Source: Vibrio penaeicida
GTDB lineage: Bacteria > Pseudomonadota > Gammaproteobacteria > Enterobacterales > Vibrionaceae
Assembly: GCF_002933855.1 (NCBI RefSeq)
Contig: NZ_BFAQ01000049.1
Location: 1 to 64,000 of the forward strand
Direction of reading: 5' to 3'
DNA length: 64,000 nucleotides
Program-made: the position numbers and the translations under genes
The notes under the pieces: generated by a model
What the model saw: the letters and a program-made list of their open reading frames with translations, nothing else
What the model was told of the DNA's origin: nothing
Database searches by the model: none
Shown: piece after piece, positions 1-7,653 of the stretch
Layout: every line of letters starts with the position of its first letter
Position numbering within the stretch: position 1 is the stretch's first letter

Positions 1-2
1 TT

Positions 3-164
3 ATACCAATCGTAGTAAGTAATTACTCATTCTAGCTTGTTAAAACACTCGATAACTGCGTTAAAAAATTTGATTGTAGAATAACTACTTATCGAAATTT
101 TTTGCCTTGTTCTCAAGCGTTTTTCCTTCGCTATTTATGAACACTTACTTACTGTGATTGGTAT
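3..164. repeat. MITE-like inverted-repeat element
   Basis: The ends are ATACCAATC (3-11) and GATTGGTAT (156-164). The inverted ends extend to about 19 bp: TACCAATCGTAGTAAGTAA on the left pairs with the right end at 17 of 19 positions. The interior is also partly self-complementary (a run of A/T with AAATTT on the left, AAATTTTTT on the right), so the 162-bp unit can fold on itself. It has no coding capacity. It resembles short non-autonomous repeats I recall from Vibrio and Shewanella intergenic regions. Only this copy is seen in the window. Confidence 0.7.
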
Positions 165-183
165 TAGATACTTGCCCAGAACA

Positions 184-210
184 TCAAAAATCCCGCACCT
201 GTGTCGGGAT
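184..210 (-). terminator. Rho-independent terminator of the SDR gene
   Basis: Read on the minus strand, the stem ATCCCG pairs with CGGGAT across a 9-nt loop and is followed by TTTTT. It lies about 35 bp past the stop codon of the minus-strand SDR gene. Confidence 0.7.
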
Positions 211-243
211 CTTTACTTTATCATCTGGAAAGCGCAATGGCGG

Positions 244-1053
244 TTAAATCAACTTTCTAAGTACAGCTTCAATCGCATCGACAATTGCTTTCACTTTGCT
301 CGCATTGGTTGCATCAGGGTGAGGAGATGTAATTTTCCCTGAATCATTATCAAAATATTGCCCATTGGCGAGACTAAACTCTTCTTTAAGGGCTGTGCGT
401 ACAAGAATGTCTGCGCCTATGGCGATATCCCCTCCTGCAACCCCATAAGCCTCTTTCACCATTTTACTTCCAAGCATCGAGCCAGGGTTTACAGCAATTA
501 ACACAGGTGCAGGTTGAGGAAGCGATTGAGCTAGGTGGTGGTTCCAAGCCGTTAGCGCTAATTTGCTTTGGGCATACGCAGAGCCATCAGAAAGCTTGGT
601 TTCTCCTTTTAAAGCATCTAGGTCAACCGGAGCTTGAGCGGCAGAGGACAAGTTAATAATGCGACCCCCGTCGTTTATTATCGGAGCTAACGATTTGGTG
701 ATTAAATACGGGGCAAGCGTGTTCACGGCAAAGCGAACATCCAATCCGTCTTCGGTATCCGAATTCGGTGTTGTGTAAACTCCCGCATTATTGATCACAA
801 TATCCAATGCGCTGTGATTCGACTTAATGTCTGCAGTAAACTGTTTCACGCTAGACATTGTCGATAAATCGGCGACGTAGGTTTCTACAGTGGCTGAGTT
901 ATTTAGTTCGGATAATTGACGTTTAGCTTCAGCGAGCTTGCTTGGATTGCGTCCGTGGATCAGCAGGTGGTGTCCTTCATCAGCCAGTTTTTTTGCTGTT
1001 TCAAGACCAATACCATCAGTTGCGCCTGTAATCAGAATTATTTTTTTCATCAT
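244..1053 (-). CDS. SDR family NAD(P)-dependent oxidoreductase
   Basis: A 269-residue short-chain dehydrogenase/reductase, probably cytoplasmic. The N-terminal Rossmann motif TGATDGIG (residues 9-16) binds NAD(P). NNAG (about 88-91) is the structural motif after beta-4. The catalytic Ser lies in 'INLSSAAQ' and the YAQSK motif supplies the catalytic Tyr and Lys. The length is normal for a classical SDR. The arginine in 'HGRNPSK' after beta-2 favours NADP(H). The start chosen is the first of two adjacent ATG codons (MMKK). The gene is divergent from a LysR gene 119 bp away, which probably regulates it. The substrate cannot be told from sequence. Confidence 0.9.
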   Translation of the reverse strand: MMKKIILITGATDGIGLETAKKLADEGHHLLIHGRNPSKLAEAKRQLSELNNSATVETYVADLSTMSSVKQFTADIKSNHSALDIVINNAGVYTTPNSDTEDGLDVRFAVNTLAPYLITKSLAPIINDGGRIINLSSAAQAPVDLDALKGETKLSDGSAYAQSKLALTAWNHHLAQSLPQPAPVLIAVNPGSMLGSKMVKEAYGVAGGDIAIGADILVRTALKEEFSLANGQYFDNDSGKITSPHPDATNASKVKAIVDAIEAVLRKLI

Positions 1054-1087
1054 TGCCTGCTTGGTTTAAAAATATGTGGGGTTGGCT

Positions 1088-1160
1088 ATTCCTAATATAT
1101 TTAATATACCTTAAGTTGATAATGGCGAATTTAATATATTCACTATCAAAATAATATTGA
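1088..1160. promoter_or_regulatory. Divergent promoter region with a candidate LysR operator
   Basis: The SDR/LysR spacer is AT-rich and has an inverted repeat TTGATA (1116-1121) / TATCAA (1144-1149). The word TTTAATATA also occurs twice, near 1100 and 1130. LysR proteins usually bind dyads placed like this between themselves and a divergent target, so this is a plausible operator. No binding-site consensus is known for this protein. Confidence 0.4.
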
Positions 1161-1172
1161 AAATAGGTTCTC

Positions 1173-2078
1173 ATGAACATTGAACACCTTAAGTTGTTTC
1201 TAAGAATAGCCGTTACTCAAAATATTAGTAGCGCAGGTAAGGAGCTGGGCTTATCACCTGCTGTTGCCAGCTCTTACATCAGTAAACTAGAAGATGGGTT
1301 AGGTGTTAGGTTAATTCATCGCACCACAAGAAAAGTTTCGCTTTCTGAAGAAGGTAAGATTTTCCTGCCTTATGCTCAGGAGGTCATCGCAAGCATCGAA
1401 GCTGCCGCTGCGTCAGTAGGCGCAGGAGAAACCACGCCTTCAGGTACGCTAAGAGTGACAGCCCCAGCTTCTTTTGGGCGAATGCACTTAATGCCAGTGT
1501 TGAAAGAGTTTTTGTCTCTATACCCTAAGATTCATTTAGACATTCGTTTTTCTGATGCCATTGTGGATTTAGTAGATGGCGGGTTTGATGTAGCTATTCG
1601 AAATGCGGAGCTTAAAAACTCTAGTCTCATTGCCAGGAAGCTCGCACCAGATAATCGAGTGGTGTGTGCATCCCCAGATTATATTGAAGAACATGGTGAA
1701 CCAGATTCCCCCAAAGATTTGCATAACCATCAATGCATACATCTAACTGGGCTAGATTCATGGGTGTTTGAATCGGCAGACAAGCCCATAGTGGTTAAAA
1801 CACAAGCAAGTTTTAAAGCAGACAACGGTGAAGCGGTTAGAGATGCCTGTGTTGAAGGGCTAGGTATTACGATCAATTCAACTTGGAGTGCTTACAAGCA
1901 ACTTCAACGTGGCGAGCTTAAACCGATTCTTACCAACTACCCATTACAGTCTGATACCGCCATCTGGGCTGTATATCCAAGTTCTCGTCAGCTTGCTCCT
2001 AAAGTTCGAGTGTTCATTGATTATTTAGTCGAATGTTATGGGACACCACCCTATTGGGACGACTGTTTATCCAATTAA
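1173..2078 (+). CDS. LysR family transcriptional regulator
   Basis: A 301-residue LysR-type regulator. The N-terminal winged helix-turn-helix (about residues 1-60) includes 'SSAGKELGLSPAVASSYISK' and the typical 'RLIHRTTRKVSLSEEG' wing. The C-terminal effector domain (about 90-295) has the periplasmic-binding-protein fold and resembles the CrgA/DsdC-like group ('GTLRVTAPASFGRMHL', 'DLVDGGFDVAIR'). The family usually activates or represses a divergent neighbour in response to a small ligand; here the divergent SDR gene is the likely target. The ligand is unknown. Confidence 0.92.
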   Translation: MNIEHLKLFLRIAVTQNISSAGKELGLSPAVASSYISKLEDGLGVRLIHRTTRKVSLSEEGKIFLPYAQEVIASIEAAAASVGAGETTPSGTLRVTAPASFGRMHLMPVLKEFLSLYPKIHLDIRFSDAIVDLVDGGFDVAIRNAELKNSSLIARKLAPDNRVVCASPDYIEEHGEPDSPKDLHNHQCIHLTGLDSWVFESADKPIVVKTQASFKADNGEAVRDACVEGLGITINSTWSAYKQLQRGELKPILTNYPLQSDTAIWAVYPSSRQLAPKVRVFIDYLVECYGTPPYWDDCLSN

Positions 2079-2144
2079 TTCTCGCAGAACCAAGTATTTT
2101 TTGGCTACTTGGCCACAGAAGATAACAATCTAAAAAGGAAAAAC

Positions 2145-2534
2145 ATGCTACAGGGAATTCATCATACCGCGATCATATGTTCCGACTATTTGGTCTCTAA
2201 GGCATTTTATTGTGACATTTTGGGACTGAAAGTGATCGCAGAGAACTACCGAGAAGAACGCGCGTCTTACAAGCTCGATTTGGCACTTCCAAATGGCAAC
2301 CAGATCGAATTGTTTTCATTCCCTAATCCACCTAAAAGACCGACTCGACCAGAAGCCAGAGGACTGAGACATTTAGCATTTTCAGTTACTTGTATCGAAG
2401 ATGTCGTTGCACATTTAAAGAAGCATCATGTCGAAGTAGAGCCCATTCGTATCGACGAATTTACCCAAAGTCGCTATACGTTTTTTCAAGATCCTGATGG
2501 GCTCCCACTAGAGCTTTACGAAGTTTCGACTTAA
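2145..2534 (+). CDS. VOC family protein, glyoxalase-like (YaeR type)
   Basis: A 129-residue single-domain vicinal-oxygen-chelate protein. The ATG at 2145 is preferred over the upstream TTG at 2109 because AAAAAGGA lies 6-13 bp before it and the protein then begins at the conserved 'GIHHTAII' strand. The four metal-ligand positions of the family are visible: His in GIHHTAI, Glu in 'NQIELFSF', His in 'GLRHLAFSV' and Glu in 'PLELYE'. It resembles the YaeR/lactoylglutathione-lyase-like group, whose substrate is often undefined. It follows the LysR gene on the same strand but need not share its promoter. Confidence 0.85.
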   Translation: MLQGIHHTAIICSDYLVSKAFYCDILGLKVIAENYREERASYKLDLALPNGNQIELFSFPNPPKRPTRPEARGLRHLAFSVTCIEDVVAHLKKHHVEVEPIRIDEFTQSRYTFFQDPDGLPLELYEVST

Positions 2535-2636
2535 TTTTCTGTACAGAACGACTGATTCGTTTAGCGCAAATTAACTTCAACATTAGATGTTTCGATTTAC
2601 TATCGCATTCAATTTTTTGCTAGTTGGTACGAACCA

Positions 2637-3218
2637 TTGAAAATTGTTTTGATGCGCCATGGGCAACCGGAACTCGATCTACACAGTTTGAAAGATCAAC
2701 GGTTTTGTCCTAATGATCTTGGCCCACTAGTACTCGAATACGAAGCGTCGGATTTAAATTTCTCTGTGCGTCCTAGCGAGCAAGCGATCAAGGCAGCACA
2801 GGGTTGTAAGCTAGCGGTGAGTAGCCAGTTACCACGGGCGGTTTCCTCAGTGAGAGTACTTGGGGTAGAGGAGGTGCATCATGTACAAAAATGCTTTCGA
2901 GAATCTAGCCTGCCCCATCTCAACTGGCGAACCCCAAAGTTAAGCTTCTTTTGCTGGGCTGTGATTTTTCGTATTTTATGGCTGATTGGGTTTGCTAAAA
3001 ATGGTGAGCCTATTCATGAAGCTAAAGAACGAGCGAGGTTAGGGGCGAATTACTTAAGTGCGTTAGCGAATCAACATGAGAGCGTATTTTTGCTAGGACA
3101 TGGCATAATGAATCGACTCATTGCTAAACAGCTCAAATCCCAAGGATGGAAACAAACGGAATCCACTGGTGAAAGTTACTGGTCGTATTCCGTATTTGAA
3201 TATCAAATCAAGCGTTAG
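2637..3218 (+). CDS. Histidine phosphatase family protein
   Basis: A 193-residue phosphoglycerate-mutase-like (branch 1) protein. The RHG motif (R7, H8) would form the phosphohistidine. A second arginine lies at R67 in 'SQLPRAVSS' and a second catalytic histidine at H155 in 'LLGHGIMNR'. The TTG at 2637 is chosen because it supplies the first strand (KIVLM) in front of RHG; the next ATG (2652) would leave the motif at the extreme N-terminus. Residues about 103-120 are strongly hydrophobic (a WAVIF/WLIGF stretch), unusual for the family and possibly a membrane-contacting insertion. The substrate is unknown. Confidence 0.82.
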   Translation: MKIVLMRHGQPELDLHSLKDQRFCPNDLGPLVLEYEASDLNFSVRPSEQAIKAAQGCKLAVSSQLPRAVSSVRVLGVEEVHHVQKCFRESSLPHLNWRTPKLSFFCWAVIFRILWLIGFAKNGEPIHEAKERARLGANYLSALANQHESVFLLGHGIMNRLIAKQLKSQGWKQTESTGESYWSYSVFEYQIKR

Positions 3219-3249
3219 ACCACCTTGGAGTCAAATCAAAGGGGGTGAT

Positions 3250-3714
3250 ATGGCTGTTAAATACAAAATAGTGCCTTTTAAAGAATGTCATGCAGAAGAA
3301 ATAACCACATTCTGGCGTGAAAACATGCGTCAGAGTGTGGGAATCAACCCCGTGCATTCCTTTGAATCTCAGATGCATTTTCTTTCTCATATCCTCCCTT
3401 TGTCTTATCGTATTTTTGTCGCAGTGAATGATTCTGAACAAGCGATTGGATTCATCGCAATAAAACCCAACGAGATTAACCAATTGTATATTCACCCCGA
3501 TCATCAAGGGAAAGGTATAGGCAGTGAACTCATACGAATGGCAAAGTCCCAAGCCGGCCATTTCCTAGAGTTAAGAACATTTGAGATCAATAAGCATGCA
3601 CAATCCTTTTATATAAAGCACGGCTTTTTGGCGAGTTCAGGCAATAGTGACAATGAAGAAGGGCTGCCTGATATCCTATTCCGCTGGGATAACACCTTGC
3701 CTAAAAGAGGATGA
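3250..3714 (+). CDS. GNAT family N-acetyltransferase
   Basis: A 154-residue GCN5-related acetyltransferase. The acetyl-CoA pyrophosphate loop is 'HQGKGIGSEL' (Q86-G91), preceded by the beta-4 strand 'INQLYIHPD' and followed by the C-terminal 'AQSFYIKHGF' signature. The ATG at 3250 is chosen because AAAGGGGGTG directly precedes it; the open frame reaches back into the phosphatase gene but has no better start. The gene sits 31 bp after the phosphatase stop and may be cotranscribed. The acceptor substrate is not predictable. Confidence 0.88.
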   Translation: MAVKYKIVPFKECHAEEITTFWRENMRQSVGINPVHSFESQMHFLSHILPLSYRIFVAVNDSEQAIGFIAIKPNEINQLYIHPDHQGKGIGSELIRMAKSQAGHFLELRTFEINKHAQSFYIKHGFLASSGNSDNEEGLPDILFRWDNTLPKRG

Positions 3715-3908
3715 TGCACCTGTCTTAATTAAGAGAATATTATTTGATTATTGGAATACTGTAACATTTTCCGAGATTCAATGATTTTTCTAAGCTTTTG
3801 ATAAATAAATAATAAATGTTAGAGTTGATATGCTTTTAAGTGAGTATGTGGTTCCGATTCTTTTGTTTCACTATTGAGAAGAGATATTTTTGATAACTAT
3901 TTAACATA

Positions 3909-3937
3909 TTGACCACAAATTATGTGGGGTGTAAAAC
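3909..3937 (+). promoter_or_regulatory. Candidate sigma-70 promoter of the amide operon
   Basis: TTGACC (3909-3914) and TAAAAC (3932-3937) are separated by 17 bp, giving 5/6 and 4/6 matches to the -35 and -10 consensus. Transcription from about 3944 would begin just before the first leader hairpin. Confidence 0.45.
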
Positions 3938-3943
3938 TAAATG

Positions 3944-4061
3944 GTATTCAGGGCTTAATTAAGTACTGATGCCCTTTTTCTTGTCGAGCCAATTTCAAGA
4001 AAAAGGATGAGCACGAAGCATGCTTCGACTAAGACTCATAAAAATGCGTAGCAAGGTAACG
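3944..4061 (+). ncRNA. Structured 5' leader, candidate AmiR/ANTAR target
   Basis: Four structures precede the terminator. (1) A weak terminator-like hairpin AGGGC (3950-3954) / GCCCT (3971-3975), then a T run. (2) A perfect 11-bp inverted repeat CCTTTTTCTTG (3973-3983) / CAAGAAAAAGG (3996-4006), which shares bases 3973-3975 with (1), so only one can form. (3) The palindrome CGAAGCATGCTTCG (4014-4027). (4) An alternative pairing of GCTTCG (4022-4027) with CGAAGC (4060-4065), which would break both hairpin (3) and the base of the terminator. Competing pairings like these are typical of attenuation leaders. The two hexaloop hairpins (A at loop position 1, G at 4) described for many ANTAR targets were not found in clear form, so the assignment rests on position and context. 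Confidence 0.5.
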
Positions 4062-4106
4062 AAGCCTAAATGAATTCGGTTATTCGAATTCATTTAGGCT
4101 TTTTTA
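4062..4106 (+). terminator. Strong intrinsic terminator upstream of amiC
   Basis: A perfect 17-bp stem, AAGCCTAAATGAATTCG (4062-4078) with its complement at 4085-4101, a 6-nt loop GTTATT and a T run. It ends 60 bp before the amiC-like start. It could also end transcription from the GNAT gene 350 bp upstream, but its place between a candidate promoter and an operon encoding an antiterminator suggests a regulated attenuator. Confidence 0.85.
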
Positions 4107-4165
4107 TTTGCAAAATTCAGCTGCTTGGAAGCAGAGCTCAGAACAATTAGCCGTGGAAGTTAGGT

Positions 4166-5290
4166 ATGGATACGTTTCACATAGGTTTACTTTATTCAAC
4201 AGAGGGCACCTATCGAAAGATAGGTTACAACGCCTTACTTGGTGCTCGCTACGCGATTGAAAAAGTGAACGCGGATGAACGTTTTCAATTCCAGCTTGAA
4301 GGGCACCATATCGATCCGAAAGGTAACATGGACGAATACATCAAAGGCGCTCAGTCTTTGTTGAAGCAAGGGATAAAACACATTGTCGGCACAATAACAT
4401 CGAGTGCGCGCAAGGAAGTGATCCCAGATGTTCATGAGTATCAAGCGCTGCTATGGTATGGCTCGCCGTATGAAGGATACGAATGCGACGAGCATGTTGT
4501 GTACCATGGGGCTTGCCCTAATCAAAACTTATTGCCAATGCTTCGATATGCGGTGCCACGTTTTGGTAAGCGAGTTGCACTTCTTGGCTCCAATTATGTT
4601 TGGGGTTGGGAAAGTAACCGTATTGCTAGAGATGCCATTGCCAGTATAGGCGGAGAGATAGTGGAAGACAGCTACTATCGTTTCGATACCAAAGATTTCC
4701 GATTGTCGATAGAGAACCTGAAATCCCATCAGCCTGATTTTGTCATTAATAATTTAGTTGGAGAATCCAGCTACGCGTTTTTGCATCAACTTAATGATGC
4801 ATGGAGCGCCGACTCCCTCCCAGTCTTGAGCAGCAACCTCAGTGAATGTGAACTGGCAAGCATTCGCGCCTTGCCAAATTTACGTTTGTTTACTGCGCTG
4901 ACTTTTTTGCAATCGATAGACCCCCAATTTACCGATACAGCAAAATTGGCTATATCAGACAGTGAACCAGTCTCAAGCAACTTTGTCGGCGCTTATCTTT
5001 CTATTCTCAGTCTCGCCAATGCTATTTCATTAGCAGGAAGTGATGACGTAACGTCTGTGCGTTCTGCTCTGGATAAAGTACGAACAGAAACACCGATGGG
5101 GCACACGTTAACCATTTCCAATAATCAGCACGCGGTTTTGCCCTGCTTTATAGGGGAGCGAGATGGTGCGGATTTTCGTATGGTGAAATCTTACTCTCCT
5201 ATCGAACCTAACCCCTATCTAATTGCTCAGGGGTTTCTTACCGACGTTGACGGCCTCGGAATGCCTACTCGGCTGAGGGTAGTCAAATGA
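4166..5290 (+). CDS. amiC: AmiC-like amide-sensing receptor (negative regulator)
   Basis: A 374-residue type I periplasmic-binding-fold protein of the AmiC / urea-short-chain-amide group. It has no signal peptide (it starts MDTFHIGLLYS), so it should be cytoplasmic, like Pseudomonas AmiC (about 385 residues), which binds short amides and releases AmiR from an inactive complex. Family-typical stretches are 'GLLYSTEGTYRKIGYNALLG' near the N-terminus, WYGSPYEG (97-104), HGACPNQN (114-121) and GSNYVWGWE (141-149); the last three lie where the ligand pocket is expected. It overlaps the AmiR-like gene by 4 bp (ATGA), which fits the need to make the two partners together. The urea-transporter subunit UrtA is a relative, but UrtA is exported and sits with urt genes. 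Confidence 0.85.
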   Translation: MDTFHIGLLYSTEGTYRKIGYNALLGARYAIEKVNADERFQFQLEGHHIDPKGNMDEYIKGAQSLLKQGIKHIVGTITSSARKEVIPDVHEYQALLWYGSPYEGYECDEHVVYHGACPNQNLLPMLRYAVPRFGKRVALLGSNYVWGWESNRIARDAIASIGGEIVEDSYYRFDTKDFRLSIENLKSHQPDFVINNLVGESSYAFLHQLNDAWSADSLPVLSSNLSECELASIRALPNLRLFTALTFLQSIDPQFTDTAKLAISDSEPVSSNFVGAYLSILSLANAISLAGSDDVTSVRSALDKVRTETPMGHTLTISNNQHAVLPCFIGERDGADFRMVKSYSPIEPNPYLIAQGFLTDVDGLGMPTRLRVVK

Positions 5291-5868
5291 GTATATCGAC
5301 GTTATCCATCAATAAGATCTCTGTTATTTCTGCGGATGAGCGAACATGTCGGCAGATCCAAAAAGCGACCGAGCGAATGGGGATTTATTGCCACATCAGC
5401 GACCATATAGACAATGCACCGACGGATCTTTTACTCATTGATGTTCAACACTACTTTGCTGATATTGCCGTGCAAAAACCAATTCGGCAGTCCATGCCCG
5501 TTGTTGGGTTGCTGGCTCATGGCTCTCCAACTGAAATTGAACGTGCTATCTCCATGGGGGCGATGTCGGTGGTTGGTAAACCGATTCATCAGGTGGGGTT
5601 GTATTCAGCGTTTCATATGGCATTAAAGCTCTCTCAGCAACATACGGCGCTGCACCAAGAGTTAGATACCTTAAGAACACGCCATAAGCTACGGCCTATT
5701 GTAATAGAAGCGGTGATCAAAGTGATGGAAACTCACAAACTCACCGAGCAAAAAGCGTATGAGATTTTGCGACAATATTCGATGCACAGAAACCTTCCTG
5801 TGGAGCAAATTTGCCTAGAACTATCGCAGGGCAACATGAGCTATGAAAGGCTTAGGAGTGAAGGCTAA
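5287..5868 (+). CDS. amiR: AmiR-like ANTAR-domain transcription antiterminator
   Basis: A 193-residue protein with an N-terminal pseudo-receiver (about 10-115), a short coiled coil (about 116-134) and a C-terminal ANTAR RNA-binding domain (about 128-182). The domain includes 'IVIEAVIKVMETHKLTEQKA' and the 'AYEILRQYSMHRNLPVEQI' helix. In Pseudomonas, AmiR binds the amidase leader RNA and prevents termination unless held by AmiC. Here the target would be the leader at 3944-4106. The receiver-like part does not show the full acidic/Lys phosphorylation set, as expected for AmiR. The gene overlaps its neighbours on both sides (ATGA and TAATG), so it is within one operon. Confidence 0.88.
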   Translation: MSISTLSINKISVISADERTCRQIQKATERMGIYCHISDHIDNAPTDLLLIDVQHYFADIAVQKPIRQSMPVVGLLAHGSPTEIERAISMGAMSVVGKPIHQVGLYSAFHMALKLSQQHTALHQELDTLRTRHKLRPIVIEAVIKVMETHKLTEQKAYEILRQYSMHRNLPVEQICLELSQGNMSYERLRSEG

Positions 5869-6716
5869 TGTGGAATCAACTATTGTCGCGTCCCTCTGTC
5901 GTTGTCTCGATGGTGGTCATATGCACGATTGTCTGCCTTGCTGTGGGTGCACACCTTTTCGCACCTTATGATCCAACCGAGCAGTTCTTTGAAGGGCTAA
6001 CATTAGAAGGCGCACCTCTCCCTCCTAATGAAACCTTTTGGTTAGGAACCGACTTACTGGGGCGCGACCTTTTATCGCGCATTATTTACGGCTCGCAAAC
6101 CTCTTTACTTATTGGGCTGGTCGCCAATGGAATCGCTATTATTATTGGTACGGCAGTAGGTGTTACCGCAGCGTATTTTAAAGGTTGGGTAGGCACGGTG
6201 TTGATGCGGTTCACTGACCTGATGATGGCTTTTCCAGCGCTGCTTTTGGCAATAGCGCTTGCGGCCATATTTACCCCCAGCCTGTGGATCGTCGCCATGG
6301 TCATCGCCATGGTTAATTGGGTCCAAATCGCTAGGGTCGTGTATTCAGAAACGCTGGCGATAAGTGAAAAAGACTTTATCGCGGCTGAAAAAGCGATTGG
6401 GGTATCGGAGAGTAAAATTTTACTCAGCCATGTTTTCCCGCATTTAGTACCGACGATGTTGGTATGGGGGACGCTTGGCATTTCAACCACCGTTTTGCTT
6501 GAAGCGACGCTCTCTTACTTAGGGATTGGTGTACAGCCTCCTATTCCTAGCTGGGGCAACATTATCTTCGAAAATCAAACCTATTTCAGTGTGGCTCCTT
6601 GGCTGGTGTTTATTCCCGGTAGCGTGATTATTTTGCTTTCGCTGTGCTTCAACATTTTGGGGGATGCACTGCGCGATGCACTCGACCCAACTTTGAATGG
6701 GAGAGAAGCGGGATGA
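5868..6716 (+). CDS. ABC transporter permease, DppC/OppC type
   Basis: A 282-residue inner-membrane permease of the peptide/nickel/opine importer family. It shows the N-terminal TM segment, the conserved 'LGTDLLGRDLLSRIIYGSQT' block of DppC-type proteins and an EAA-type cytoplasmic loop ('AEKAIGVSESKILLSHVFPH') that contacts the ATPase. About six TM helices are expected. It overlaps the AmiR-like stop by 1 bp and the next permease by 4 bp. The DppC-type gene precedes the DppB-type gene, reversed from the usual order. Its substrate is inferred from context to be an amide or an amide-releasing compound. Confidence 0.9.
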   Translation: MWNQLLSRPSVVVSMVVICTIVCLAVGAHLFAPYDPTEQFFEGLTLEGAPLPPNETFWLGTDLLGRDLLSRIIYGSQTSLLIGLVANGIAIIIGTAVGVTAAYFKGWVGTVLMRFTDLMMAFPALLLAIALAAIFTPSLWIVAMVIAMVNWVQIARVVYSETLAISEKDFIAAEKAIGVSESKILLSHVFPHLVPTMLVWGTLGISTTVLLEATLSYLGIGVQPPIPSWGNIIFENQTYFSVAPWLVFIPGSVIILLSLCFNILGDALRDALDPTLNGREAG

Positions 6717-7639
6717 GTTACTACCTATTGAAGCGCTTACTGCATGCGGCTTTCATTCTGCTAGGCGTGACCTTCATTACCTACTTGCTGCTTTATTTGT
6801 TGCCGGCAGATCCTGCAAGGCAAATCGCAGGGCGCAGCGCGACCGCTGAAACCGTCAACAACATTCGCGAACAACTGGGGCTGAATTTACCTTTTTATGA
6901 GCAATATTGGCGCTATTTAACCAAATTGCTTCAAGGAGACATGGGGCGCTCGTGGTTACAAAAAACGGAAGTATCTGAGTTGATTGCTTCGCGTCTTCCC
7001 GCCTCATTGCAGCTAATGATAGCCGGAATTGGCGTCGAACTCGTGATAGGGCTTTCGCTGGGTATTATTGCTGCGCTTAAACGCAATAGCCTGATTGATC
7101 GTGGGTTGATGATTTTTTCATTTGTGGGGGTATCGTCTCCACATTTCGTTGCAGCGATGATGTTTTTATATTTATTCGCTGTGCAATGGTCTTGGTTCCC
7201 GATTGGGGGATATGGCGAATGGAAACACTTGGTGCTTCCTGCCATTACGCTAGGAATATTGGGCAGTGGATGGTACGCGCGAATGATGCGTTCTTCGATG
7301 ATCGAAGTGCTGCATCAAGACTACATACGAACGGCCAAAGCCAAAGGGCTCAGCCACACAAGGATTATATGCCGACACATGATCCCCAACGCGATTTTGC
7401 CGATCATTTCCATGATCGCAATCGACATAGGTATTTTCATTGGCGGCATGGTGGTGGTGGAGTCCGTATTTGGCTGGCCAGGCATAGGGCAGCTAGCATG
7501 GCAAGCAATTCAACGTGTCGATATCCCCATTATTGTGGGCGTCACCTTGGTTTCTGCGATAGCTATTGTATTGGGGAATTTGCTGGCTGATCTGATCTCA
7601 CCGTTTGTTGATCCAAGGATTGACTTAAAAAAACTGTAA
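6713..7639 (+). CDS. ABC transporter permease, DppB/OppB type
   Basis: A 308-residue inner-membrane permease. The start is the ATG at 6713, which overlaps the preceding stop (ATGA); the frame stays open upstream but inside the previous gene. The N-terminus 'YYLLKRLLHAAFILLGVTFI', the 'LPADPARQIAGRSAT' periplasmic segment and the EAA loop 'RTAKAKGLSHTRIICRHMIP' are diagnostic of DppB-type permeases. It pairs with the DppC-like protein upstream and the binding protein downstream. Confidence 0.9.
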   Translation: MSYYLLKRLLHAAFILLGVTFITYLLLYLLPADPARQIAGRSATAETVNNIREQLGLNLPFYEQYWRYLTKLLQGDMGRSWLQKTEVSELIASRLPASLQLMIAGIGVELVIGLSLGIIAALKRNSLIDRGLMIFSFVGVSSPHFVAAMMFLYLFAVQWSWFPIGGYGEWKHLVLPAITLGILGSGWYARMMRSSMIEVLHQDYIRTAKAKGLSHTRIICRHMIPNAILPIISMIAIDIGIFIGGMVVVESVFGWPGIGQLAWQAIQRVDIPIIVGVTLVSAIAIVLGNLLADLISPFVDPRIDLKKL

Positions 7640-7653
7640 CAAGGAAAAGTGTG

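Larger units (their letters stand above)
3715..4165 (+). other. 451-bp intergenic region holding the amide-operon leader
   Basis: No gene is seen here. The first ~190 bp are AT-rich without clear structure. A candidate promoter lies at 3909-3937 and a structured leader from about 3944, which contains several mutually exclusive hairpins and a strong terminator (listed separately). Confidence 0.7.

Noticed and set aside
3208..3561. 117-codon minus-strand frame opposite the GNAT gene
   Set aside because: A shadow of the GNAT reading frame; the plus-strand frame has clear acetyltransferase motifs.
3944..4061. Canonical two-hexaloop ANTAR motif
   Set aside because: Candidate AxxGxx loops (for example ACUGAU near 3964 and AAGGUA near 4053) are not closed by stable stems, so the leader was called only on position and alternative pairing.
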